A stretch of DNA of 64,000 nt, taken from NCBI GenBank assembly GCA_015039465.1, contig MU130382.1, positions 849,824 to 913,823 on the forward strand, given 5' to 3'. Source of the stretch: Phlegmacium glaucopus. Lineage: Eukaryota > Basidiomycota > Agaricomycetes > Agaricales > Cortinariaceae. A program made the translations under genes and the position numbers. Position 1 is the stretch's first letter. The number at the start of each line of letters is the position of its first letter. Below the pieces are notes generated by a model. The model saw nothing but the letters and a program-made list of their open reading frames with translations. It had not been told where the DNA came from and ran no database searches. Below are positions 43,162 to 54,083 of this stretch, piece by piece.

Positions 43162-44387
43162 TCAAGTCGGTCGTCCGACCAATATCATACCCTCATCTTC
43201 CTCTGTCTCTGTCCCAGCTTCGCTTGCATTCAGAGTTTTTCCACGAAAAGACATCGAGGAGGAAGCCAAGGACGAAGACGATCCTTTCACGTCTGGTGTT
43301 GTTTCCAAGGATTCTGGCTCAATGCCGATAACCGGCGACAAGGTTGTCGAAATTGTTGACTCTACCTCTACAGGTCCAGAGTCGGAAGGTGGATCTTGTG
43401 GGGCATCCTGACTGAGATGGGGCTTCTCAGGCTGCTCGGAATCTAACTTGCCAGAAAAATCACGTAATGTGTTGACCATCTGATCGCGCACATGCGCCGC
43501 GAGTGTCCCCACGTCAGCCGTGCTCAGTCCAATTGTTGATATAGGAGCGAGTACTACAAATTCGCGTTTATTAACTTTTCAGCCAATTTCAAACCGAGTC
43601 ATCTCTCACCTCGGACTCTGATAACTCCAGGCTCAAAAACTCCTTTTCGGTATAGGTGCCAATAGTTTTCAACAACGATGGGAATGATAGGGAGTCCCGC
43701 GTTCAGAGCAAGATGGAAGCCACCTTTCTTGAGGGGGAGCATGTTAGGTTCCTTGGATAGAGAGCGAGTGCCCTCAGGAAACATCCACAGTGACGTTTTA
43801 GTAGACATCATGCGTTTCCCGGCAATCTCTAGGGAACGGATGGCTTTGGCGTTATTTCCTCTGTCGATGAAGATGGTTCCGGCCAACGACATAAAAGGAC
43901 CAAGTGGCGTGAATTGGAGGGATTTCTTGGCCATGATGGCGGTCTGCTTTGGCATTAGCCTAAGGATTCCCAAGTTAGAATGTGCAAAAAAAAAAAGAGG
44001 GGGTAGGATTGAGAAAGCAAATGAATTCAAAGCTTACCTGCCAATGACTAGAACATCAAGCAAGCTCTGATGATTTGCCATGATCACAGCAGGATGTGTA
44101 TGGAGATGCTCTTCTCCCTCCACTTCTACTTTGAGATCAAGAGCTCTACCGGCCAGAACATAAAATATCCAAGCGACGACGTTGTTGACGTCAGTCGATC
44201 GACCGATGAGCGACATGCCTGCTGCAATAAAGACGCTAAATGATCCTACTGTGACCATGGTTCCAACGTATACAGCCAGGCGGGTATAATATCGTCCAAC
44301 TGGTGAAGAAGCGGCGAATGATCGTATGAGAATAATAGGAAGTGAGATGTAAGCCAGTGGTTTGAAAATGGAGACAAGGAGAGACAT
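43162..44387 (-). CDS. 1-acyl-sn-glycerol-3-phosphate acyltransferase (SLC1/PlsC)
   Basis: Acylates lysophosphatidic acid to phosphatidic acid at the ER or lipid droplets. Three exons (44387-44038, 43959-43610, 43553-43162) give 363 residues. N-terminal hydrophobic segments (YISLPIILIRSF, VGTMVTVGSFSVFIAAGM) precede the PlsC domain: NHQSLLDVL (the HX4D acceptor motif) near residue 105, then GTIFIDRGN near 145, FPEGTRSLS near 170 and LPIIPIVVENY. The start is taken at the first ATG (MSLLVSIFKPL); the upstream open codons begin with a TTG. After the enzyme domain comes a tail of about 115 residues rich in Ser, Glu and Pro, longer than in yeast Slc1 and probably disordered. It is divergent from the next gene across 84 bp. 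Confidence 0.92.
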
Positions 44388-44471
44388 TGTGTGGGCGATG
44401 AAATTATCTGGCAAAGATACCTGTAGACCAGCTTATAAGGCAGCCTACTACTAACAGTGCTCAATTTGTAG

Positions 44472-45812
44472 ATGAGGGTACTGGCACCGCATGCGGCCGC
44501 GATGGTGAAAAGACCGGTTTTAGGACCGGAGTTCGAATCCAGCTTTCTTGAACTTGCCCAAAAGTTAAAAACCCCATGTCCACCAATCAACCAACCGCTG
44601 TTCGTGGTACACATAAACCACATTTTTACAATACACTGTTCTTTTGCTGAGCATTCATCAGGAAGAAATCCCGCATCTAAACCATTGAAGGCATCATCTA
44701 CTGCCGCGACTACTACTACTAGTAAACCATCACGAACTCCAAGTGCAAATTCAACCGTGTCTGCAACCAGCGATGCTGCAGGAGAATCATCTTCAGCCCC
44801 AAGGACGCCTTCTAGGGGTTCAGAATCTGGTCGAATGAAGGTCACGAAGTTGAGTTCGACTACAGTTACACTTCCAACTACATGGGCCCAAAAAACACCT
44901 GTATGTGCAATACATCTCCAATCGTACCTCCTTCCTGAGCAAGAATAAACTAGGCATCTGAACCACCAAAAATCGAGGAACAACCCCAGACGCGTACATC
45001 TGATCCGTTGCAGATTGCGGCACAGATGTACCCATGGTCTTTCATGACATCCACCCTGGACGCGTGTTTCAAGAATGCCGAAGCTGCCGCGACTGTAGGT
45101 TCTTCATTTTCAATCTCGTGCAACACATTTTTTGACTTGCGCCATATGATAGAACGACCTCGAAACTCGTGCTAAAGAGCTCGATGCTGAAGAAGCGAAG
45201 ATTGCTGACCAGCGCGAACGCTTCGAAGCCGAACGCGCCATTGGAATATTGCATGAGCTAGGATCCGAGGCTGTAGGTCGTCTTAATGATAAGTAATCGG
45301 TGTACTCACATTCTCAATTTAACGATTTCCAGTTTGCGAATGAAGCTCCAGCTGTAATGCAATTATTCTATTCTCATGGGATATCATGCGACCGCATCGA
45401 AACGGAAGCTTTGAAACTCTCTGCTCAGAGCCCATCTGATACAAACGAAGATGAACCTCTGAAGGTATACAATGATATGCTTGACTCTCTTGGTAGGTTT
45501 CTATTTTTATCTCATCATGAATCGATCATGTGAGCGAAACAATGTGCAGAAGCTCTGCAGAAAGAAGCAACGAATCTTGAAAGTCTCATCACCAAATTGA
45601 CAAATACGCCCTCTACGACAACAACTGTAGAAGGGAATACGCCAATAGTCGATGGATATTCGCCTCAGTCCCAAATTATCGGAGTTTTCGCCGCGTGCCT
45701 GCCTATCCTCCGCGCGCGTATCGCCAACCTGTCCTTAGCACAAGAGCTTATTGATGGTATACTCGAAAATGCTAGCTTGCGTCTCCGTATGGAGAGCATG
45801 GGAATAGTTTGA
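44472..45812 (+). CDS. Hypothetical coiled-coil protein
   Basis: Not recognised. Five exons (44472-44900, 44954-45094, 45153-45272, 45333-45492, 45550-45812) sum to 370 residues in frame. The N-terminus (MVKRPVLGPEFESSFLELAQ after ten residues) is followed by a Ser/Thr-rich region. A segment with YPWSFMTSTLDACFKNAEA precedes a strong helical coiled coil (NDLETRAKELDAEEAKIADQ, RERFEAERAIGILHELG). A second helical region (EALQKEATNLESLITKL) is followed by a C-terminal helix (LAQELIDGILENASLRLRME). The shape resembles small structural or spindle/kinetochore-type proteins, but I do not assign a function. An optional in-frame intron near 44602-44653 would shorten exon 1. Confidence 0.65.
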
Positions 45813-47005
45813 AGTTGAACTTGGACGTATTATACCTTCAGTACTATGGAGAGGGTAGAATTGTATATATAGAACTCCATGTAGAACTCAAAATATTGTA
45901 TATAACCAACCCTCCAGGCCTCGGGGAGCTCGAAGCAGCCTTACGAAAGGTTACCCACACATCCAACCTTGAGCGGCTCGAGATCGACGCACTCGTTGAC
46001 CTCGCAAACTCGCTTGCGATTGGGGAGCACTTCTCCCCATCGCATTGGACCTGGTTCTGACGAGGAAAAAAGAGTTTATCCGTCCTCATTAAAAAATTTC
46101 GACCCACCCTCCATCCCCTGGTTGATTTCGGCACTTGTTCGCCACAATCGAGCTCACTGCTCGGACTCCTCTTCAGAACGAAGTCCAGATCATTTCTGAA
46201 AAATTTGGATCAAATGATTTCATAATGAGCCGCCATCTCTGGCCGGTCTGGTTTCTCCCGAAAGACCACGCCCGGCTCAGAGCAAAATCTTTCGGCGCGA
46301 TTGGGACCATGTGCAGGTCTCCTTCTGAGATCCAAATTTCGCGGAGCCCGGGCAAGCCCTAGGCACAATCAAGAAATTCGTATCCACCATCATGTAACGA
46401 AAATACTTCTACTTTCATCTTTTCATCTGTCCAAGACGCGACAGTTATGTTATCGACACGACAGGACCCCCTGGCGATGGGTAGGTGGGGCGGTGAGGCC
46501 TGTGAGGCCTGATACCAATCCGGACGGATTTTTGAACAAGACCAGGAGCAAATCCGGACAAGAAAGGGCCAGGGCCATCTCTCCGGACAGAAAGTCACCG
46601 GCGGCGGTGAACACTGCAGACCCCTTCTAAATAAGGCATGTCTTTGTCCATAAGAGGTATGTTTTTACCACGTTTCCAAGTTCCCAATATTCTGTCTGGC
46701 TCTTGTGGGCTTTCATCTTCGTCTGGGGTACAACTGTATATAGAACGTATATATGTCCTATGGACGGTTGTGTATATATGTATTGACAGGTAACATATTA
46801 CCCCGGTCCTTCTATCTAACCCCTTTTGAGTTGTTACATGCGGGTACGATTGTCTAAATAATAATTGAGTTGCGTCCAGACCGTCATTCTCCGCAGGCAA
46901 TTGTGCTTCCGGGGTGTTGATGACAATGATTCCGCGACGCCCGTTAATTTTAACATCTGATCGTTCTTAAGATACCCCTTGTCTTCTGCTTCGTAAACTT
47001 GAACG
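45813..47005. other. 1.2-kb region, possible gene relic
   Basis: No intact gene is seen. At 45910-46060 a frame reads like a genuine amphipathic helix-rich protein (GLGELEAALRKVTHTSNLER, then LEIDALVDLANSLAIGEHF), and other fragments in different frames follow to about 46350. Stops and lack of splice sites argue for a decayed gene or chance. Between 46470 and 46530 a GAGGCCTGT word is repeated. The promoter of the arrestin-like gene lies at the right end. Confidence 0.35.
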
Positions 47006-49005
47006 ATGGAATCGTCACCGTATTTACAGGGATCCTTAAGCAGGCCTTCATCTCCAGTATATCTCAGTCCATTGCGACGTGCTAGCGACGTCGATCTTAG
47101 CTTCCCTCCTCGTTACTCTACTCTTATAGGTGCTTTGCCACCTCCTACTTTCTCTAATTCGATAGCATCCGACGACGATGAACCTATATCTCTATCGCCT
47201 ATATCACTTATATCTTATGAACCGCCGTCTCCTCAACTCCCAGCTTATTGTAGCAGCGCCCAACAACGAAGCCTCTCTCTAGGCGATACAAGTCTATCCG
47301 AATCTGCCGTTTCCTATTCGTACCGTAACGGTCAAACCCAATTCCCAGCATCAACACACTCCGATTCGAGGAATGGGATTCAACAACACGAATATCACAT
47401 CATGAACCGGGGCAGAGCTCCATGGGCCACGTTAAAGCTCCACAGTCGTACATCATTGAGTTCGGACAGAAGAGTACCTCATTTCACAGAGGATGACGTC
47501 ATTCGAGGGGATCTCGAACTTAACCTCGATCCTCCACAGAATATCAACTCAATCTCCCTCTCAGTATGTAACAGAAAACAGCACATGGCTTCTCTCTCTC
47601 ATTTTTTACCCCTGTAGTTGCGGGGCCGCATTACCACCAACTTTTATGTTAACGGAAGCTATACTTTTCTCGAACAACCAATAACGAGTTGGGACCGTAA
47701 CGATGGGGATCCACGATCCATGTATTTTACACCAGAAACAACTATCAAGAAATTCGAGGGCAAACTATCGGGCCAGTACACGTGGCCTTTCACGTTGACA
47801 TTCCCAAAAGAAGTAACAATACGCGGCCAACACCAATATCTCTCGAAAGCATACCCAACTCCTCGATCATTTCTCGAACGTGGAACGAATGGATCTGTGC
47901 AATATGATCTGGTATTGCGCGTCACTCATGGGCTGCTACGGGCTGATTCCAAGTGTGTATTTGCTGAATCCTGAATCATCTTTTGAATATCATTTGAACC
48001 AACCATTTCGATATGTAGGCTGAATGTCGAGATCGTATATGTTCCTGATATTACGCCAGAGCCTTTCTCTTTGCTACGCGAGGCAGCATATCGTGAAAAT
48101 ACGAGATTACAAGGACCGGATGATGATCCTGAAGGTTGGTTCACTCTCCCTCATGCTAACATACATGGGAAGCTATTTTCCAGTGACCAACACGCACATT
48201 TACGATGTACAGTAAGTCTAATGTACCCTTACAGCAGGCTGAATAGCAACATTGACACCCCCTTTTCTTTTCAATAGGTCTCTCTTGCTAAACCAGTGCT
48301 TTTTTTCCCCTCCAAGTACAGAAGGACAAATCAACTGATTCATTATCTTTTTTAGCATTGTTACCCTCGCGGAAGCGTGATTCCTTGCCACATTAGCATC
48401 CACAGCACAAATACCGAAGCACTTGACATACTTGCAAACCACAGATCCGTCCGGGTTTGCCTCGTCCGTCGGATACACTTTCACGAAGTTCCGAAGCAGG
48501 CCCATTCCCGTAAACAGCATTTCCCGACTGCCAATGGTAACCAGGTTCCGCCTGGAGTTATTGAGCAAGTTGAGACCATTGAGAGAGCTGTTTGGTGGCC
48601 AACCAACTCGGACGAACCAGATACACGTTGTCTGGAGGGCGAGCTTCACTTGAATCAAGAGTTGCAGCCTTCATCGCAGTTCTTGCTGTTCAAGGTTTCG
48701 GTGAGCATTTCTTCTTTTCCTCATCATCCTCGTGTTCGATTCTAAATGGGGTGCTTTTTCTCACTTTGATTTAGTACACCGTCGAACTTTACCCCTTTGA
48801 ATCTAGTGTTTTCAAATACACTAACTCCGGACTTGCCAACACTGATAACAACATGCGAAAGCCTAAGGCTCTCATTTCACATCCCGTTATCATCGCTACT
48901 CAACATCGACAAGACCAGGTGCCAGTCACCGTCACTAAATTAAAACCATATCCTCTAAAGAGGATAGAATTCCCACCTCCCGACTTCTCTTTCTGTGCCC
49001 TTTGA
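47006..49005 (+). CDS. Arrestin-like domain protein
   Basis: Probable alpha-arrestin-like adaptor; proteins of this kind link ubiquitin ligases to plasma-membrane cargo in fungi, but the role here is inferred. Six exons (47006-47563, 47618-47952, 48019-48211, 48278-48295, 48356-48700, 48775-49005) sum to 559 residues. A disordered Ser/Pro N-terminus of about 130 residues with several PPSPQLP-type motifs precedes two beta-sandwich halves. The N-half has LRGRITTNFYVNGSYTF, SGQYTWPFTLTFP and SVQYDLVLRVTHG. The C-half has CYPRGSVIPCHISIHSTN, a family-typical strand (A-x-P-x-C-Y-x-x-G-x-x-I-P). No PPxY motif was noticed. Exon 4 is 18 nt; skipping it removes SLAKP before the C-half. Confidence 0.78.
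48278..48295 (+). other. 18-nt microexon in the arrestin-like gene
   Basis: This six-codon exon lies between AG at 48276-48277 and a GTGCTT donor. It joins in phase to the flanking exons and supplies the VSLAKP strand that in arrestin-like proteins immediately precedes the CYPRGSVIPC strand. Without it the C-half strand would be broken. Confidence 0.65.
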
Positions 49006-49370
49006 AAAAAGCGACTTCTTTTACTCTGTAATTATATAGCCTCAGGATAACAAGTTTACATCTCATTAATCTTTTAACGTCTATTTCTTCTGCTTTTGTT
49101 CTCTAGAATACTGAAGAATACCGAAAAAGCTCTCGACGAGCTGAATTTTCCGGTCACTAACCGCTGAATTCTTACTTGAACTATTACTGTTTATATTACT
49201 CTTCTAATCTATGTAATTGTTTATTCTTCCTTCATGGAGATTTTGTATCCCTTACTCTAAATATTGTTCTGCAGAAGTATCATTAAGCGCCGTGATACGT
49301 TTTACAAGGTCCATTAAATCTCATGCTTGGAAGAGTAGTTTTATATTGTATAACACAACTAGGCGATTAT
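49006..49370. other. Convergent 3' intergenic region
   Basis: This 365-bp AT-rich spacer lies between the convergent arrestin-like and RCF2 genes. It contains several TTTATT/AATATT words and no coding signal. Confidence 0.4.
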
Positions 49371-50301
49371 TCAGGCGGTAGTGAGTGAATTGGCATGATG
49401 GCTGGCTGCAATGGCTTCCTGTCGACGATCTCGTTCTTGCTGCTCAAGCTACAAAGAAGGTTCATGAGTGTATATATACAACATATGAAAAAAGGAATTT
49501 TACTAGATCTTTCCAAGAGTGATCATGTTGACGCTGTGAGTAGCTGTGTAAGTAACAAATAGTATCACAAGGATTGCTTTCCTACCTCTTCTGCCCGGAG
49601 AAGTCGTTGGCCATGTGTGAGTGCACCAGCAACGATCAATAATCCGATGGTTAAACCTTGAGCCCACATACGGGCTTGCACAATCTAAATCAAAAATTAA
49701 CTTTGGGGAAGACACATTTTCCACTGAAAAGTAAAATGTGTACCTTTTGCGCAAATGTTTGGTACTTGTTTCGGGAGATGATAGCAGCAGCCACGCCTAG
49801 AGATGTAGCCCATCCTCCTATGATTATACTATATTGGCGACGCGCTGCCCAATCGCCGAGTTTCTCGTTTATAGACAAACGATCCCATCTCCTAGCTTCT
49901 TCAAGTGCTTTTTCATCAATAACACGCATGCTATCACCTTCCCTGCCACAAAATTAAATAAGCAAATGTTTCATAGTCAGTTGACGAGGAACGCCAATAT
50001 GCTTACCATTGCGATCGGTCGTATTCAAGGCCACGACGTTCGGCTTGGATGGATAGACATGGGGCAGCCACGAGAATGATACCCAAGGCTTTCAAAGAAA
50101 TGGGTAAACGGCGGTACGTTGACGTATAGTGATGAGCCCAATATGAGCCAGCCAAAGCGACGGCTCCTCCACCTAGGAAACCTTCAATAGCACCTCGCCG
50201 TGAGGCAATGTCGTGCTCTTCAAGTTGTTTATCTGTTAATCGCTAGAATATGTTAGAGAATATGTTTATATGTAGACGTTTGTTGGACAGTTCACCTTCA
50301 T
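49371..50301 (-). CDS. RCF2: Respiratory supercomplex factor 2 (HIG1 domain)
   Basis: Mitochondrial inner-membrane protein that associates with the bc1-cytochrome oxidase supercomplex. Six exons (50301-50296, 50242-50007, 49942-49744, 49684-49586, 49533-49504, 49448-49371) give 215 residues, close to yeast Rcf2. The N-half has two membrane spans (GAIEGFLGGGAVALAGSYWA and LPISLKALGIILVAAPCLS), as in Rcf2. The C-half carries the HIG1 pair (WATSLGVAAAIISRNKYQ, then IVQARMWAQGLTIGLLIVAG) with the R-x3-Q-type motif. A helical tail contains HDHSWKDLLEQQERDRRQ. The coding part of exon 1 is only ATGAAG (6 nt) and exon 5 is 30 nt, so automated models may miss both ends. Confidence 0.88.
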
Positions 50302-50634
50302 GGTGTATGCTGGAACAGCCGTTCTCCCAGGCCTATTATATATGATTTCATAGTTCCCGATCTGGCAGCACTCGGCTTGTGATCCGTGGTGAGCCGACCC
50401 TTTCTCCGATTGTCACCCGATTCATTCCGCTCAATCAATTGGAGGTATATATTATTCTTACTACTACTAACAAACAGTGTGCATAACATAACGGTGAGAA
50501 ACATGGAATTGTTCATATTGCTACTGGATAGGTAAGTTCTGCATGGTAAGAAATCAGATGGCAGAGAAAAGAAAAAAACCTAAGTATAACACGGCAGATG
50601 ATCTGCAGATCCCTAAACATCTTTCGTTTGTTAA
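50302..50634. promoter_or_regulatory. Spacer holding the RCF2 promoter
   Basis: These 333 bp lie between two minus-strand genes, downstream of the nucleoporin stop and upstream of the RCF2 start. No specific element was recognised; a TATATATTATT-like stretch occurs near 50440-50460. Confidence 0.35.
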
Positions 50635-53600
50635 TCAGAAATGGACCACAGTAAAAGTCCATGTCCCAGTCTTCATTTCGAAGGCTTCGAAATGAGTGTC
50701 CTTCATGTTCTTTAGCCGCTTTAGATGTTTCACCACGCTTGGGTGATTCGGGTCTGTAATAGGTTCCCTTGTCGCTTTATCAACTGTCCAACAGCCTTCC
50801 AATGATAATTTGGCTTTAACGTTGAGCCCAGAACCAGGTGGAGGCTTGTCTACCTCTTCACTGTCTGGGTAGACACTGCACTCTTTATCATCAAATCTGA
50901 TGACTTCACCAAGCAGAGCCCCAAGCTTGGGTAACCCTGTCAGGTCAACGGGTTCCAGGAAGTGAATCTCGCCGTACCCCTTCCTCCCAACTACAAGTCC
51001 CTCGCAGGCTGAAAGTTGATCGTGGCCCGATTTTTTCAATGTCTGAAGATCAGGTTTTACCCAATAATCTCCTTTCTTGAGCTCCGTTGAGCTAGGTTGT
51101 TCATCTCCGTCGAGCGAAGTAACATCCTTTGTGCTCTGTGCTGTAAAACGATTGGGGCTTCGATTAGTCCGGGGAGCGGGTGTAGGCGATTCTAAATGTT
51201 GAGTTTGAGGAGTAGAGGCTTGAATTGCATCTCTCTCTCTGGAGGCAAGACCAAGCATGGGGCTGAAAGTAATTTTCCCGGACCTAAGAGCACCTGGACT
51301 GCCTGACTTGACGAAAAACTCTGTAGGTTCTACTTTCTTATCCAGAATAACCTTCTTCACACTCTCCCTACCGCCGCTGCCGAGTGCTGGGCTGCCACTG
51401 CGGCCTAAAAATCCATCAGGTCCGAGTGACGATGCTCTGTTGTCGGTCTTCGTCAATGCAAGAGCATTAGGCTTGCCTGTAATAAGAGACATGGAACCAT
51501 TCAACGCATTCCCGCCAACAGTGGACGAAGACAGAGAAGACCCGTATCCACGCAGCTTCGAGTTTGCAGGAGTGTACCCAAGTACCCGAGGAACAGGCGA
51601 ACGAGTCGGGACATCGACGAAAAAGCCACCTTTCTTTTTCGGAGAGCTTTGTTCCAAATTGACAATGCGCGGACCGGGAGGAAGCATCGCGAATATTGGT
51701 AGGTTATCGCCAATAGGTTGCGAAATTGACGCGGTCATTGTACCCTGTGCTCCAGGGACATTGGTGGAAGCTCCAAATATACCGGTCGACATTCCTTGAC
51801 TGCCAGAGAACGAATTACCCAGCATAGGTGCAGCCGGCTTGCTGCCGAAAAGAGGGTTTTGTTGCGTCGACTGCCCAAAAGAAGATCCAAAAAGAGGATT
51901 TTGCTGGGTTTGATTCGTATTCCCTTGAGATTGACCTTGCCCAAACAATGGCGTATTCGTTTGTGCAGGTTTACCAAAAAGGTTGCCAAAGGCATTTCCA
52001 CCTTGCTGCTGTCCTTGCTGCTGGGGCTGTTGTTGTCCTTGCTGGTTGTTGCCAAAGATATTACCAGTATTGGAGCTTGTATTGCCGAACAAAGGAGCTG
52101 CGTTTTGTGGTCCGCCAAATACTATGGATACGTCGAGTTTCATCAAACACGGCTCATTCAACATAGGAAAGAGTACACACATGAGTTAGGCTGAGTGCCT
52201 TGTTGATTTTGTGGTTGCTGCTGCTGGTTTCCAAACAACGGATTGTTCCCAAAGAGGGAGGAAGGTTGCTGACTTGGTTGATTTTGCTGTGGTTGAGGAT
52301 TGCCAAATGTTCCAAACGTTGGATTATTAGGCTGAGTGGGATTAATCTGAGTGCCGAATACCGAAGGCTTGAGGGTAGAAGAAGCTCCTATAGTATCAGA
52401 GGTCAGAAAAAGACGTAGAAGGGTCTCGAAAATAGTCATACCGAATGTTGTACCAAAAGCAGAAGTATTATTGGTAGGTTGTGTGTTTCCGAAGGCGCCC
52501 AAATTTTGTGAAGGTGGCTGAGTTGTTTGCTGTTGCGTGTTTCCGAACCCGGAAGGGGTACTTCCAAAAATATTTGTAGTCCCACCACCTAGCATTATAG
52601 CCTTAGTTTCAGAAAGGAAAATCATCGTCAAATGATAGATACTTACCTCCACCGAAAGGAGTAAACGCGGGTTTGGGTGCAGTATTACCAAAAGCTGACG
52701 TTCCAGTACCAAAAGCACTAGTCTGCTGTTGTTGAGGCTGCCCGAACGCGTTTCCGCTTCCAAACGCACTCTGTTGTTGTGGTTGTTGTGGTTGTTGTGG
52801 CTGCTGCTGCGGTTGTTGCGGCTGACCAAAGGCACCTCCTCCAAACAAGTTGCTGGTATTCGATGGTGCGGGTTGGTTGAGGGGTTGGCCAAAGGCACCA
52901 AAGGCGGTATTGGCACTGTTCGTATTTGTATTGGTTGTACCCCCAAACAGAGAAGGAGCAGCCTGCTGAGTGGGTTGGGCCCCAAAGAGACCAGTGTTCG
53001 TCTGTTGAGTGGCGCCAAATGCCGTGGGTTGGCCGAAGGCCCCGGTCGTCGCCGTTGCTGTCTTACGACCCTGAGCGTAATCTTGGACGCGTAGCTCCTG
53101 AAAAACAATGGGTTAGAAATCAGGAACAATTCTTGCAGTTATACTCACCTCAGCTGAATATCCAGCATATTGAGGCATACAGGAGATGGAGTTGAATTGG
53201 AGGGTCACATTTTGGTCTTTTTCAGTTGTGATATTATAGGGAGGGTTAACTGACCCAGTGGTTACGACTGGGGGTGTTGCCGTTGCCGTTGTCGTTGGTG
53301 CACCTTGAACAAGTCGATAAGCACAGCTCCATACGATAAGTTCTTTTAAAAAGCTCACCACCGAAAGTCTTATTAAATGATCCAAATGCGCCAGTCGTAC
53401 TCGTACTTGCGGGTTGTCCAAAAACAGAAGTGGATGTGGACGCTTGATTGTTAACTGGTTGCCCAAATGCACCTGTGGTTGTTCCACTGCCAAACGCGCT
53501 GGTGCCTCCACTAAACGCGCCAAAACCAGTCGCAGGTTTCACGCCAAATGCTGACGTGTTGGCATTATTGGTGGTGGCGCCGAAAGCACCTAATAAAGAG

Positions 53601-53890
53601 TGAGTTACTTGGATAGCTGTATAAAAACATTGCGCACTGGTACTGGGAGCCCCGATATTGCCAAACATTGGGTTAACCTGGGGTTGTTGCTGGGGTTGAG
53701 CAAAAGCACTGGTTGAACCGAAAGCTCCGTGGGGGTTTATAAACACGGTGGTGAGTCAGAGAAGAAATTGCTCACCATTATTAGTACTATTAGCGGCGCC
53801 GAATCCAGTGGGCTGCCCGAAGGCTCCCGTTTGCTGTTGTGGCTGCTGCTGCTGCTGTTGATTTGGCTGACCCCAAGACGATGTGAACAT
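50635..53890 (-). CDS. GLFG/FG nucleoporin of the NUP98/NUP116 type
   Basis: Nuclear-pore component that forms the FG permeability barrier and docks the mRNA-export factor Gle2/Rae1. Eight exons (53890-53776, 53724-53638, 53589-53359, 53303-53149, 53097-52647, 52588-52442, 52387-52181, 52121-50635) give 959 residues. The N-half has dense FG/GLFG-like repeats spaced by Q, N, T and P runs (AFGQPQQPQQQPQQPQ). A GLEBS motif near residues 160-205 (NITTEKDQNVTLQFNSISC, then MPQYAGYSAEELRVQDYAQG) is the Gle2 site. A linker with LNGSMSLITGKPNALAL is followed by the autoproteolytic-type domain (DYWVKPDLQTLKK, GYGEIHFLEPVDLTGL, PSVVKHLKRLKNM). The protein ends GTWTFTVVHF directly before the stop. The closest named types are yeast Nup116/Nup100 or the N-terminal half of vertebrate NUP98. 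Confidence 0.93.
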
Positions 53891-54083
53891 CTCTGTGATT
53901 ACAAAAGGGTCAGATGGTGTTATCGTCGTTCAACACGACTAGAAAATCAAAGACCAGACTCTTTCGGACTCCGATCTTTGAATTTCTCACGCTCTATAAT
54001 TGACTCCGACACGTGCAACTTTTTTCAGCGGAAGCGATAATAATACTCAGTCACTTTTCAAAGAACTAGACTGAATCACCCAA
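53891..54083. promoter_or_regulatory. Divergent promoter of the nucleoporin and RPA2
   Basis: Only 193 bp separate the two start codons, so one short region must drive both genes. No named motif was identified. Confidence 0.45.

Noticed and set aside
44500..44545. tRNA-like T-arm word (GAGTTCGAATCC) near the start of the coiled-coil gene
   Set aside because: The flanking bases do not pair into a T stem, no acceptor or anticodon arm fits, and the stretch is coding.
51257..51799. 180-codon plus-strand frame opposite the nucleoporin
   Set aside because: The minus-strand frame carries the NUP98 autoproteolytic-type domain; the plus-strand peptide has no recognisable features.
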